From: Paracoccus caeni
GTDB lineage: Bacteria; Pseudomonadota; Alphaproteobacteria; Rhodobacterales; Rhodobacteraceae
Reading direction: 5' to 3'
Length of the DNA stretch: 64,000 nucleotides
Assembly (NCBI RefSeq): GCF_016629665.1
Contig: NZ_JAEPRQ010000001.1
Coordinates: forward strand, 558,001-622,000
Shown: positions 1 to 7,591 of the stretch, piece after piece
Layout: the number at the start of each line of letters is the position of its first letter
Position numbering within the stretch: position 1 is the stretch's first letter
Notes under the pieces: model-generated
Database searches by the model: none
What the model saw: the letters and a program-made list of their open reading frames with translations, nothing else
What the model was told of the DNA's origin: nothing
Position numbers and translations under genes: made by a program

Positions 1-5
1 CGCAC

Positions 6-287
6 ATGCTGTTGATGGCCGATTATTTTCAGCCATTGGCGTTCGTCAGGAATACCTCACTGATGTTCCGCTGTGTCCGCGTTCCTACTGTGCAGGAACT
101 GACGGGCTTGACCGTGGCCGATCTTGACGACAACCAGATGATCGAGGCAATCCGCGACATGAAGCGGCGGTTCAAAGGCTGGGGGATGGGCGCGAGATTC
201 GAGCGGATGATTACCGCGATCCAGCTTAACCCCGGTGAACGCCGCCACTGGCAGATGAAGAAGCCGCCGCCGCTGAAAACCGACTAG
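6..287 (+). CDS. Small hypothetical protein, possibly 5'-truncated by the window edge
   Basis: A 93-residue basic soluble protein with no signal peptide or membrane segment. I do not recognise the family. The first ATG lies 5 bases into the window and no ribosome binding site can be seen, so the true start may lie upstream. It is followed by another small gene 22 nt downstream in the same direction and lies just left of the proposed left att site at 525. It therefore belongs either to the old tRNA flank or to a second, neighbouring element. Confidence 0.55.
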   Translation: MLLMADYFQPLAFVRNTSLMFRCVRVPTVQELTGLTVADLDDNQMIEAIRDMKRRFKGWGMGARFERMITAIQLNPGERRHWQMKKPPPLKTD

Positions 288-309
288 GCGCGACAGGCAC
301 GAGGACCGA

Positions 310-525
310 ATGGGTCGATTGTTCGACAGTCTGGACGACAACGCCACCGAAGAACAAATCGGTGCCGCGGTATCTGAGCTTATTCAGGAAGCCCATGACC
401 GCGCCTTTTGCCGTGAGACCCTGTTGATGCTCGCCACGAACTATTGGCACGAGGCAGCCCATCATCACGGCGCCAAGGCCCGTGCGCTGAAATGGGCGGC
501 GCAGGAGATCCGATCGGATGAATGA
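310..525 (+). CDS. Small hypothetical protein
   Basis: A 71-residue acidic, mostly helical protein without a signal peptide. The spacing to the preceding gene suggests co-transcription. The last base of its stop codon is the first base of the 18-bp repeat shared with tRNA-Leu, so the gene ends exactly at the proposed element boundary. I do not recognise the family. Confidence 0.55.
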   Translation: MGRLFDSLDDNATEEQIGAAVSELIQEAHDRAFCRETLLMLATNYWHEAAHHHGAKARALKWAAQEIRSDE

Positions 526-542
526 TGGTGCGGGCGGCGGGA
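525..542 (+). repeat. Left attachment-site-like direct repeat (copy of tRNA-Leu 3' end)
   Basis: ATGGTGCGGGCGGCGGGA occurs here and again, identical and in the same orientation, at 6578-6595, where 17 of the 18 bases are the 3' end of tRNA-Leu including CCA. An exact copy of a tRNA 3' end about 6 kb away is the usual signature of tyrosine-recombinase integration. The flanking bases (g at 524, a at 543) differ from those at the other copy. Confidence 0.8.
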
Positions 543-636
543 ACGTCAGAAATGCCGCATCATGCCGCAGACCGTCGCAGCAACACCACGATTTACTTGA
601 ATAATTTCAGGTTTCATTGTCTCACGTTGTCGCACC

Positions 637-2424
637 GTGAAGCGCGGCAAACCGAAGTGGCGGGACTATGCCTTGGGCAGTGGAGAGGTCGTAACCAATA
701 GCGAACGTTGGAGGTTTGACATCCACTGCGTGGACACTGCTTTGGCGTGGGCTCCCATGAACAAGGAGAAGCTCTCGGACCTGATCGACAGTCTTGAAGG
801 CTTCGACGATAAGTATCGGGAGCAGGTTTGGCAGCGCGTCATGGAATGGGCAAAGACCGCTACCGACGAAGAGCGGTCTTGGCTGAGAGAGCAAATCCGT
901 GTCGGGATCAGCCGAAGCGCCCGCCGCCTCATCAGGAAAGGCGCGTCAGAAGCCGATACAAATGAGACAGTTAGCGAAGCGAGAGACATCTATGACGAAC
1001 TGGAGCCCGAAGACATTGTGTGGAAACATGCTTGGCTATTCAAGAACGGGTGGGTCGAGCATTCGTGGGAAGACATCCAAGAGGAGGGGCATGACTTCCG
1101 GGCTAGGGATCAGCGCGTAGCCGAACAGCGGGAAGCTGCAGTACGGGCAGTCACCGAAGACGAAGGGACTTCTGGCGCTGTGAGGCTGGCCCTTTCTGGC
1201 AATGCTCCACACGTCGTCGGTAACAACCTTGCGAAAATATTAATATCGGAGGCCGAACAACTTGCATTCATAAGGCTGATCATTGGCAAGCTTGAATTCG
1301 TGACATCCGTGAAACTTCAATTCTTGCTAGATGGGTTCTTCTTCACTTTGGGTGCAGGGAAGTCTGTTTCACTCATCAACAAGCTGAGAGCTGAGTTGAA
1401 CGATGATCAGCTCGTCCGAATGCTTTGCCTGTGCCGGTTTGGCAGGGATGCTTGGGATGCTGTGGAGGCTTCAAGCGAAGAAGTGGCTGAGAGATATTGG
1501 CGTGAAGTAACGGCAAGCTGGTCGCGGCAACCCGAGGAGGAGCTCCGCTATGCCGTTACAAAGCTCATTGAGGCGCGCCGTGGGCTAACAGCTTTGCAGC
1601 TGGTTCACCTGGACCTGAAAAGCATTGAGTCCGAGCAACTCTACGAAATTCTGAAAGCCCTTCCCAAGAGCAATGAGGCGGAAAAAGCCGCGTCCTCGAT
1701 GGATAAACACTCCATCGAAGAGGTATTCAAGGTGCTCAATACCCGCGGAACAATTGGGCAAAGTAAAATGGCAAACCTTGAGTTTCTCTACCTTGAAGTG
1801 TTCCGCCATGACCGCGGGAGCATTCCAAACCTAGAAGCAGAAGTGAACGACAACCCATCGCTCTTCTGCGAAGCCATCTCAATCGCATACAGGAGCAAGA
1901 ACGAGCCTCGCGACAAGGAACTAACAGCAGAACAAAAGCAAGCAGCCAAGAACGCAAGCACGTTCATTGATGCGCTATCTTCAGTCCCTGGTGTCGACAG
2001 CAGCGGCATAATCCAAGCTGACAAGCTCAAGGAGTGGATTACTGAGGCAAGACGTATTTGTGACGAGACCGGTCACAGAACGGTGCTGGACTATCAAATA
2101 GGTGAGATCCTCGCTCATGCGCCTGCGGCAGAGGATGGCACCTGGCCATGCGAACCAGTGCGCGAGGCAATCAACGATCTGTACAGCTCGGACTTGGAGC
2201 GAGGCTTCACGATTGGTCGCTACTACGCCCGTGGAGTGGTATGGCGCGGAGAAGGTGGAGGCCAAGAACGTGAATTGGCCGAACAGTATGAGAGCTGGGC
2301 AAGTTCCTGTGAGTTCGACTACCCTAGGATGGCTGCAGTGTTGCGGGAAATGGTCAAAAAGTACCTGACCGAAGCAGAGTGGCAGGATAGCGAAGCCATG
2401 ATCCGCAGGCGCATGCGCTACTGA
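637..2424 (+). CDS. Large uncharacterised cytoplasmic protein, possibly the C-terminal part of a bigger protein
   Basis: This is an open frame of up to 595 residues. It is rich in charged residues, looks largely helical, and has no signal peptide, membrane segment or obvious nucleotide-binding motif. The C-terminal 120 residues are rich in Trp, Gly and acidic residues and look compact. The frame is open only from 601, the first start is GTG at 637 without a convincing ribosome binding site, and the first ATG is at 757 (residue 41). The protein sequence already looks structured before residue 41 (WRDYALGSGE). I infer that an N-terminal portion may have been lost at the element boundary. It lies in the same element as an Mrr nuclease, so a defence role is conceivable but not shown. 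Codon use is less GC-biased than in the core genes downstream. Confidence 0.7.
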   Translation: MKRGKPKWRDYALGSGEVVTNSERWRFDIHCVDTALAWAPMNKEKLSDLIDSLEGFDDKYREQVWQRVMEWAKTATDEERSWLREQIRVGISRSARRLIRKGASEADTNETVSEARDIYDELEPEDIVWKHAWLFKNGWVEHSWEDIQEEGHDFRARDQRVAEQREAAVRAVTEDEGTSGAVRLALSGNAPHVVGNNLAKILISEAEQLAFIRLIIGKLEFVTSVKLQFLLDGFFFTLGAGKSVSLINKLRAELNDDQLVRMLCLCRFGRDAWDAVEASSEEVAERYWREVTASWSRQPEEELRYAVTKLIEARRGLTALQLVHLDLKSIESEQLYEILKALPKSNEAEKAASSMDKHSIEEVFKVLNTRGTIGQSKMANLEFLYLEVFRHDRGSIPNLEAEVNDNPSLFCEAISIAYRSKNEPRDKELTAEQKQAAKNASTFIDALSSVPGVDSSGIIQADKLKEWITEARRICDETGHRTVLDYQIGEILAHAPAAEDGTWPCEPVREAINDLYSSDLERGFTIGRYYARGVVWRGEGGGQERELAEQYESWASSCEFDYPRMAAVLREMVKKYLTEAEWQDSEAMIRRRMRY

Positions 2425-2444
2425 TACAGGGCCCTCAGAGATAA

Positions 2445-2477
2445 AAGAGAGCCGCTGAATGGATCAGCGGTCCTCTT
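2445..2477 (+). terminator. Hairpin between convergent genes
   Basis: CCGCTGA (2452-2458) pairs with TCAGCGG (2464-2470) across a 5-nt loop. The stem is extended imperfectly by AAGAG on the left and CTCTT on the right. It lies between the stop of the large upstream gene and the stop of the convergent HxlR gene. There is no long U tract, so termination is plausible but not certain. Confidence 0.5.
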
Positions 2478-2483
2478 GACCTG

Positions 2484-2873
2484 CTACGGCTTATCCGGCG
2501 CTTTGTCGTATCGCTGCTGAGATTGGAGGACTTGGTCAATATGCTGCTCGGACCACTCACGCAGTTGATCAACAATCCCGCCGAGCGATCGACCGAGCGG
2601 CGTGAGGGTGTAGTCGACTCTTGGCGGCACGCTTGGAAACACTTCGCGCCGCACCAGTCCGTCGCGTTCGAGCGCTCGCAAGGTCTGTGTCAGCATCTTT
2701 TGCGAGATACCCTCGATCTCTCGCCGCAACTCTCCAGAGCGTCGGTCTCGTTCGAGCAGACATCCGACGACCAGCACGGCCCACTTGTCGGTAATGCAGT
2801 TGAGCACCTGCCTTGTCGGGCAGGTCACCTTGAAGACGTTCCAGGGATTAAGCGGAGGATCGGCTTTGGTCAC
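2484..2873 (-). CDS. HxlR-family winged-helix transcriptional regulator
   Basis: A 129-residue protein with the HxlR layout: an N-terminal Cys in CPTRQVL, a winged helix (ERDRRSGELRREIEGISQ, then MLTQTLRALERDGLVRR) and the closing DYTLTPLGRSL strand and helix. HxlR proteins commonly respond to redox or electrophile stress and regulate a divergent gene. The frame is open upstream to 3092, but the GTG at 2873 is preceded by a GGGGA ribosome binding site and gives the usual family length, so I prefer it. It is divergent from the SnoaL-like gene at 2988 with 114 bp between them, which probably holds both promoters. Regulation of that neighbour is inferred. Confidence 0.85.
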   Translation of the reverse strand: MTKADPPLNPWNVFKVTCPTRQVLNCITDKWAVLVVGCLLERDRRSGELRREIEGISQKMLTQTLRALERDGLVRREVFPSVPPRVDYTLTPLGRSLGGIVDQLREWSEQHIDQVLQSQQRYDKAPDKP

Positions 2874-2987
2874 TTTCAGGTCCCCAAGGCACCGATTGGT
2901 GCCGTCTTGTGCGCATTCTGGATGCTTTGGTACTGAATCGACCCCAACATATCCAATCGAAACCATCAATAGAGAGAGGACCGACCA

Positions 2988-3386
2988 ATGAGCAGCGAAA
3001 ACATCAAAATCGTGCGTGATTACTTCAATGCGGTTGCCAATGGCGATTTGGCAAAGCTTCCCGAATTGCTCAGCGATACGCTGGTCTGGCATCAGCCGGG
3101 TTCAAGTGATCTTTCCGGCACTTACAACGGTCGCGATGCGGTGTTCGGCCTGATCGGCAAGTTCATGGAACGAAGCCATGGTACGTTCAAGTTCGACAGC
3201 ATCGGCAAGATTTTGGCCAATGGCGAGCATGTTGCCGTGACGCTGCAATTCTCGGGCAAGACCGACAGAAAGTCCATGTCGATGGCAGGCGTCGATATCC
3301 TTCGTATCGAGAACGGCAAGATTCAGGAAGTATGGCTGTTCTCCGAAGATCAGGCCGCCGAAGATGCATTCTGGACTGTCGGTTAG
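2988..3386 (+). CDS. SnoaL-like / NTF2-fold protein
   Basis: A 132-residue protein with the SnoaL-like pattern: an N-terminal helix (IVRDYFNAVANGD), a TLVWHQPG strand, GRDAVFGLIGKF, and the terminal strands ending in IENGKIQEVWLFSEDQ. NTF2-fold proteins of this type act as isomerases, hydrolases or ligand binders in the cytoplasm. The substrate cannot be read from the sequence. GAGAGAGG a few bases before the ATG serves as the ribosome binding site. The HxlR gene lies immediately divergent, a common pairing for HxlR targets. Confidence 0.8.
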   Translation: MSSENIKIVRDYFNAVANGDLAKLPELLSDTLVWHQPGSSDLSGTYNGRDAVFGLIGKFMERSHGTFKFDSIGKILANGEHVAVTLQFSGKTDRKSMSMAGVDILRIENGKIQEVWLFSEDQAAEDAFWTVG

Positions 3387-3414
3387 GAGATCCGTCAGTT
3401 GCATGGAGGACCAC

Positions 3415-3675
3415 TCATACCGGGACAGCCTGACGAATCACGTGGGACCGAATATGGCCGGGAAGATCGAGAGGTGTTTTATCATCAACACGCACACCCA
3501 AGGCTTCCTGAAGAGGGTCTTGTAAGCCATGACCTACCACTGGTCTTTCATTCAGCCGCGACTTGAGCCCGGTTGGTGTTTGCGCCAGTTGGCGCTGGTT
3601 GAGCAATCGCCCGACGCGCCGAGCTCCCATCTCGAGCAGCTGGGAAGGCGAGGCGTCCTGAAACTTTTCGATCAT
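3415..3675 (-). CDS. Possible small protein coupled to the Mrr-type nuclease
   Basis: An 86-residue frame whose ATG overlaps the stop codon of the upstream nuclease gene by 4 nt (ATGA), as in translational coupling. It has no recognisable domain. The overlapping plus-strand frame at 3529-3900 has no better claim. The call rests on the overlap and direction only. Confidence 0.4.
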   Translation of the reverse strand: MIEKFQDASPSQLLEMGARRVGRLLNQRQLAQTPTGLKSRLNERPVVGHGLQDPLQEALGVRVDDKTPLDLPGHIRSHVIRQAVPV

Positions 3676-5207
3676 CCCTGCACTTTCTTCGAGATCTTGC
3701 CTGTTAGGCCCATATCCTTCCGAGCCTGCGCAATATCGATCCTTGCGCGCATCCCATGCTTCTCGAGCAACCCAAGCAACTGTCCGCCGTTTAGAAGGGT
3801 AAGAGGCTTATCCTTGACAAACTTGTGGGCATCGGGTCCGAAGTCTGCGGTCGTGACGAGGATCCCTCGGGAAGCGCCCTCCGACTGGGCGGTTCCGTAA
3901 AGATCGCGCACCGCGCTGACACCGACCGGTCGAGTATAGCGCTTCGCTTGGATGACGATCTTGCCTCCGGTGATGGGGTCAGGGTCAAAGGCAATAGCGT
4001 CCACACCGCCGTCAGCGGACGACTGCGTTACCTTCACTTCGCCGCCACGCGCCGCGAACTCCTTGTTGAAGACCTGGCGGACTAGGTGCTCGAAATCTTC
4101 CCAGCTCATTGCAGCCAAATTGACGGATCCGTCGTCGATTAGCTGCACATCTTCGGCTTTGATGAACCGGCGATCCTGCTTGTTAAACGTCAGCACCGGC
4201 GGAACTGCGGCCAGGCCAGCCAAGCTCGAAGCAGAGATGCCCTTCAGGGCTTTGAAACAAGCTTTCGGATCGACATGCTTGAGATCGATGCCAGCGATCT
4301 CATCGCGCGTGACCAAGATCGACAGGATGGTTTCCGTCGACTTCTTCCCGGTCGCGGCATTCACGGCTTCGACGTTGCCATTGAACGCAATGGTGTCGAT
4401 GTTCCGAGGTTTGTCGCCGCGGAACGTGTCGCTGATAGCCCGTAGACAGACTTGGTAGCATACGCCGTCGTAAAGGGCCCGCGCGCTGGCTTGAGAGATC
4501 TGGGTCGTGGAAAACTCGCCCGACGTTGCGTTGTATCGCACGGTTTTCGTTGTCGGCATGGCCGATGGAAGGGGGAGCTGATAATCAATCAGAACCAGCT
4601 TCGACGGTCGGTCAAATTGTAGCTTCACCCGGGGCACAAGAGGTTGCGGATGATCTGACATCTTCATGACGGCAGCCACATACTGAACGACTGTCTCCGC
4701 CTCTCCGGTCTGCCAAGACTGCTTGATGTCCCGGATCTTCTGGTTGGTCCGTTCAGCGCGCGCCGCCTCGGACGCCTCCATCTTTTGCTGTTCTGCTTCG
4801 TGCGTTAATCGGATATCTTCCCATTTCTTGACCGCGGCCTCATGCTGGCGGTCAACCTCGGCATTATCAGCTTCGACGCGTGCGCAGAGGTCGAGATAAT
4901 CCTGCTCGATCTTTGAAGCACGACCGAACAGTCTATCGATGAAACCGGGCGTAGGTCGCGCAGGTTTCGGTTTATGATAGCCTTTGACCGGCTTTTTTAT
5001 GCCAAATTTTTTTGCCTTGAAGTATGCGATTTCTTCGGCACCCATCCATTCTGACATGTCTTTGATCGTCGGCGATTTCTGCAGGATCGAAGTCAGTGCT
5101 TGGCGCTCCGCTTCAAATTGGCGCGTTAGATCGAGGGCCTTTTTTCTCTGTCGCTCAGTCTCGAATTTTTTCAAGCCGGAAGTCGAGTATGGATTGTATC
5201 TGGACAT
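3672..5207 (-). CDS. Mrr-type restriction endonuclease with long N-terminal coiled-coil region
   Basis: A 511-residue protein. The last 140 residues form an Mrr_cat-like PD-(D/E)xK nuclease fold: an N-terminal helix (WEDFEHLVRQVFN), the metal-binding Asp in SADGGVDAIAF, the catalytic IVIQAKRY (the Q-x-K variant typical of Mrr) and GILVTTADFGPDA. Mrr proteins are type IV enzymes that cleave modified DNA in the cytoplasm. Residues about 10-160 are rich in Glu, Lys, Arg and Gln and look like a coiled coil. Residues about 180-340 form a central domain I do not recognise, possibly for target recognition. It lies inside the tRNA-Leu element and is probably a defence gene of that element. No methyltransferase is adjacent, consistent with a modification-dependent enzyme. 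Confidence 0.85.
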   Translation of the reverse strand: MSRYNPYSTSGLKKFETERQRKKALDLTRQFEAERQALTSILQKSPTIKDMSEWMGAEEIAYFKAKKFGIKKPVKGYHKPKPARPTPGFIDRLFGRASKIEQDYLDLCARVEADNAEVDRQHEAAVKKWEDIRLTHEAEQQKMEASEAARAERTNQKIRDIKQSWQTGEAETVVQYVAAVMKMSDHPQPLVPRVKLQFDRPSKLVLIDYQLPLPSAMPTTKTVRYNATSGEFSTTQISQASARALYDGVCYQVCLRAISDTFRGDKPRNIDTIAFNGNVEAVNAATGKKSTETILSILVTRDEIAGIDLKHVDPKACFKALKGISASSLAGLAAVPPVLTFNKQDRRFIKAEDVQLIDDGSVNLAAMSWEDFEHLVRQVFNKEFAARGGEVKVTQSSADGGVDAIAFDPDPITGGKIVIQAKRYTRPVGVSAVRDLYGTAQSEGASRGILVTTADFGPDAHKFVKDKPLTLLNGGQLLGLLEKHGMRARIDIAQARKDMGLTGKISKKVQG

Positions 5208-5571
5208 ATCGATCTTGCTCTAATGCGTTGATCGAGAAGACCACCTATAACGCCGCCATGTCCAGCCGGAATTAGCAAAGTCGAACACCGCATGCACTGC
5301 GCGCGCTGTTGAGCACTCCCTCAGCATGCCGAAAGAAAGAGTGAATGCGGCTTGTGACGGCGATTAGGATTACACTTCTCCGCTGGCCGCGTGTCATGCG
5401 CCGTCGTATTGGCTTGCTATGGCGTCCATGCGTGTCGGCCTTTGCTAAAGGGGAAGAAATTGGGGGCAGTCGCAAAAGCCGCCCCGTTTCTCGTCCGCGC
5501 CCGCGCGCGCCCGCGCGCGCCTACGCGCCGCGAACTGCGACAGTGCAAGTTTCCTTAAAAGGAGGCTCAAT
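5208..5571. other. Non-coding region upstream of the excisionase-like gene, with a CG-rich tandem repeat
   Basis: There is no convincing gene in these 364 bases between the divergent nuclease and HTH genes. The stretch contains CCGCGCGCGC twice in tandem (5501-5520), preceded and followed by further alternating CG. It ends with a strong ribosome binding site (AAAGGAGG) 6 nt before the ATG at 5572. It must contain the promoters of both flanking genes. Confidence 0.5.
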
Positions 5572-5760
5572 ATGTCGAACGACCAAAGATCCGAATATAT
5601 CCGCCTGTCGCGCGTTCAGGATGTCTACGGAGTCCATCGCGCGACTATCTATCGTTGGGCGGCAAAAGGCGTCGTCACAATCTATAAGCTGGACGGCATC
5701 TCTCTGCTGCGTCGCTCCGAAATGGAGTCGATGATCCGCCCAGCCTCTGCGGGTGCGTGA
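5572..5760 (+). CDS. Excisionase-like helix-turn-helix protein
   Basis: A 62-residue protein with one MerR-like HTH of the excisionase type: LSRVQDVYGVHRATIYRWAAKG followed by the wing VVTIYKLDGISLLRRSEME. Such proteins bend DNA during excision or control early element genes. It has an excellent ribosome binding site and its stop overlaps the start of the next gene. It lies about 0.8 kb from the proposed right att site at the tRNA, where an excisionase would be expected, but no integrase accompanies it. Confidence 0.75.
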   Translation: MSNDQRSEYIRLSRVQDVYGVHRATIYRWAAKGVVTIYKLDGISLLRRSEMESMIRPASAGA

Positions 5761-6149
5761 TGCGGGGCGATATCATCCATTGGTTTAACGGCATGGGATT
5801 CCGCCCATCTGTCCCGGCCCCCTTTCGTGATCAGTATGGTGATCGGACGCTGCTGGTGCTTGGCGATGATCGTCCCGTGGAGGGCAAGGTTCCTTCCGAG
5901 CTCAATCACTACGATCCGGTGCTCGATCGCTACCATCACCTCGGAGGCACTCCGGTGTCGTCGGTGTCGGTCTCTGTACCAGTCGAGGGTCCTTCGGTGC
6001 CCGAGGTGCCCAGCGTCGATCTGGCGGGCGCTAGGGAGTTTATGGCGGTCACCATCGTCGTTCTGCTGATCGGCTGGTGTTGCCTGAAGTTCGCTTCTGT
6101 CGATGAAGAATGCCGCGGAACCTCCGACGGCTGCAGCGGTCATGTGTGA
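5760..6149 (+). CDS. Element-encoded protein with one C-terminal membrane segment
   Basis: A 129-residue protein. A globular N-terminal part of about 60 residues is followed by a low-complexity Ser/Val/Pro linker (PVSSVSVSVPVEG) and one hydrophobic segment (FMAVTIVVLLIGWCCLKFA) near residues 93-112, ending in a short Cys-containing tail. The ATG at 5760 shares its A with the stop of the HTH gene (an alternative GTG start is at 5757), so the two are translationally coupled. I do not recognise the family. The architecture suggests a small membrane protein of a phage-like element. Confidence 0.6.
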   Translation: MRGDIIHWFNGMGFRPSVPAPFRDQYGDRTLLVLGDDRPVEGKVPSELNHYDPVLDRYHHLGGTPVSSVSVSVPVEGPSVPEVPSVDLAGAREFMAVTIVVLLIGWCCLKFASVDEECRGTSDGCSGHV

Positions 6150-6158
6150 GGGCCGCGC

Positions 6159-6488
6159 ATGAGCATCCAATCCTTGAACGCGGATCCCCGGCTGCTGGCG
6201 CGAGGTGCCGTGATGCGTTGGCGCGGTGAGGCAGAGGCGCAATGGCTCGTTCGGATGAAGCGCGGTTCCTGCTTCTTCGCGTGGTTCCCGACGCAAATGG
6301 ACGACGGCACATGGGTTTAGTGGGAGGAGTATTTCGCCCGCCTCTATCCGAATCTGCGCGGCGGTCATTTCTGGGTGAATGCGCTGACCCGCGAGGGTGT
6401 TCAGGCGCTCTCCCCGTATCTGCACCCGCCCGCCGATTCTCGACCTATGCCGAAAACGAAGCGGTGGCGTCGACGCTGTCGCAAATAG
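6159..6488 (+). pseudogene. Element gene interrupted by an in-frame amber codon
   Basis: One continuous frame of 110 codons broken only by TAG at 6318-6320. The first part (53 residues) ends in DDGTWV and the second resumes with WEEYFARLYPNLRGG. A single-base change from TGG to TAG would explain the break. It follows the membrane-protein gene by 9 nt and completes a three-gene run ending next to the tRNA. The function is unknown. It may be a true pseudogene, a sequencing error, or read-through. Confidence 0.55.
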
Positions 6489-6500
6489 TGCGCAGTTTGG

Positions 6501-6522
6501 TTGGGGGACACATTGGGGGACA
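6501..6522 (+). repeat. Paired TTGGGGGACA direct repeats beside the att site
   Basis: TTGGGGGACA occurs at 6501-6510 and 6513-6522, a 12-bp period, 56 bp from the proposed attachment core at 6578. Short direct repeats close to the core are typical arm-type binding sites of tyrosine recombinases. This role is inferred. Confidence 0.5.
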
Positions 6523-6577
6523 GTCTCTTACTACCTCCGCCAACGCACTTGCAATTGCTAGTCCGTCGGCCTTTTAA

Positions 6578-6595
6578 ATGGTGCGGGCGGCGGGA
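6578..6595 (+). repeat. Right attachment-site-like direct repeat within tRNA-Leu
   Basis: The partner of the repeat at 525-542. It covers the base next to the tRNA and the last 17 nt of tRNA-Leu (minus strand), so integration would keep the tRNA gene intact on this side. Confidence 0.8.
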
Positions 6596-6662
6596 CTCGA
6601 ACCCGCACGGGCAAGCCCTAGCGATTTTAAGTCGCTTGTGTCTACCATTCCACCACGCCCGC
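6579..6662 (-). tRNA. tRNA-Leu (anticodon TAA)
   Basis: Read on the minus strand, it starts GCGGGCG and ends CGCCCGC-A-CCA, with the CCA encoded. It has a D arm with GGTAGACAC, an anticodon loop CTTAAAA carrying TAA, a long variable arm as expected for a class II tRNA, and the T-loop GTTCGAGTC. The 84-nt length fits tRNA-Leu. Its 3' end faces the accessory element. Confidence 0.95.
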
Positions 6663-6766
6663 AGCGCCGAGTCTGGCCCGGCACATCCATCGTCGCTATC
6701 CAAGCTGCCAGATTTTGGCAAGTGAAAGCTGGACGTTGCAAGGATGTGCAGGCCAGAGACTGTTGC

Positions 6767-7387
6767 TCAGACCAGCCTTTTTCGTCTGCGACGCAAAAGC
6801 GCCAGAAGGCTCAGCCCAATTGGTAACAGTGCCGCCGTCGCGGGCAGCGGAACGGCCGGGATCGACGAGATGACGAATTGGCTGTGGCGACCTCGTGTAT
6901 TCACCATGTAGCTGCCGAAATCGAAGATATGCCCCAGATAGAAGGCGGTATCGTAGAAATCCACGACGGTGCCGATCTTGGCGGCCCCTTCGAAATAAAG
7001 GCTCTCAAGCTCGCTGAAGACGGTGATCGGATCGGTGCGGACACCACTGTAATAAGGCTCTCCGCGACCAGTGCAGCTTATCGGTCCGATCATGCAACTG
7101 ACCAGATCGCGATCTCCCCATGTCACCAGCTCGAACTGAAATTTCGCGCCGGGCACCAGAGCCTGATGGTAAAGCGGCAATCCCCATGGATCGTCACTGG
7201 CGGTCAGGACAGTGTAGTTTTGATCAGGCAGGAACTGGTCGCTGAGATCGATCACCCGCACATCGTCATAAAATGTCTCAACATAGGTCAGGCCGTAGCG
7301 ATAGGTCTGGTAGGTCGAGGCTTCCGCTACCGGGGCGATGACCGCTGCAACCGCCAATCCAAGGCACCAAGATTTAAAACTCATCAT
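6767..7387 (-). CDS. Secreted protein with VPLPA-type C-terminal sorting signal
   Basis: A protein of about 206 residues. It has an N-terminal signal peptide (KSWCLGLAVAAVIAPVAEAS) and, at the C-terminus, the sequence VPLPATAALLPIG followed by a hydrophobic helix and the basic tail RRRRKR. This is the VPLPA-CTERM form of the PEP-CTERM signal, recognised by exosortases in exopolysaccharide-producing bacteria. The mature part is probably an extracellular beta-rich domain with two Cys pairs. I chose the ATG at 7387 (or 7384) because GAGGGG precedes it. The frame is open further, to 7423. No exosortase is seen in this window. Confidence 0.85.
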   Translation of the reverse strand: MMSFKSWCLGLAVAAVIAPVAEASTYQTYRYGLTYVETFYDDVRVIDLSDQFLPDQNYTVLTASDDPWGLPLYHQALVPGAKFQFELVTWGDRDLVSCMIGPISCTGRGEPYYSGVRTDPITVFSELESLYFEGAAKIGTVVDFYDTAFYLGHIFDFGSYMVNTRGRHSQFVISSIPAVPLPATAALLPIGLSLLALLRRRRKRLV

Positions 7388-7591
7388 CCCCTCAAAACAC
7401 GAATCAGCGGTGGCAATCACCATTCCGCGATCTTTGCGATGAAATCAGAACGCGATCTCGGAGAAAGAGACAGGCGCGACGCAATCGAGGGGAGAGCCGT
7501 CATTTATATCAGCGGGATAGAGCGCAAAAATAGGCGCTCTTTGCGATGAAGTTTCCCGTCTGCGGCGCTGGTCCCTTCAGGGATATGCGCG

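Noticed and set aside
3529..3900. 123-codon plus-strand frame overlapping the end of the Mrr nuclease gene
   Set aside because: It overlaps the catalytic domain of the nuclease on the opposite strand and shows no family features.
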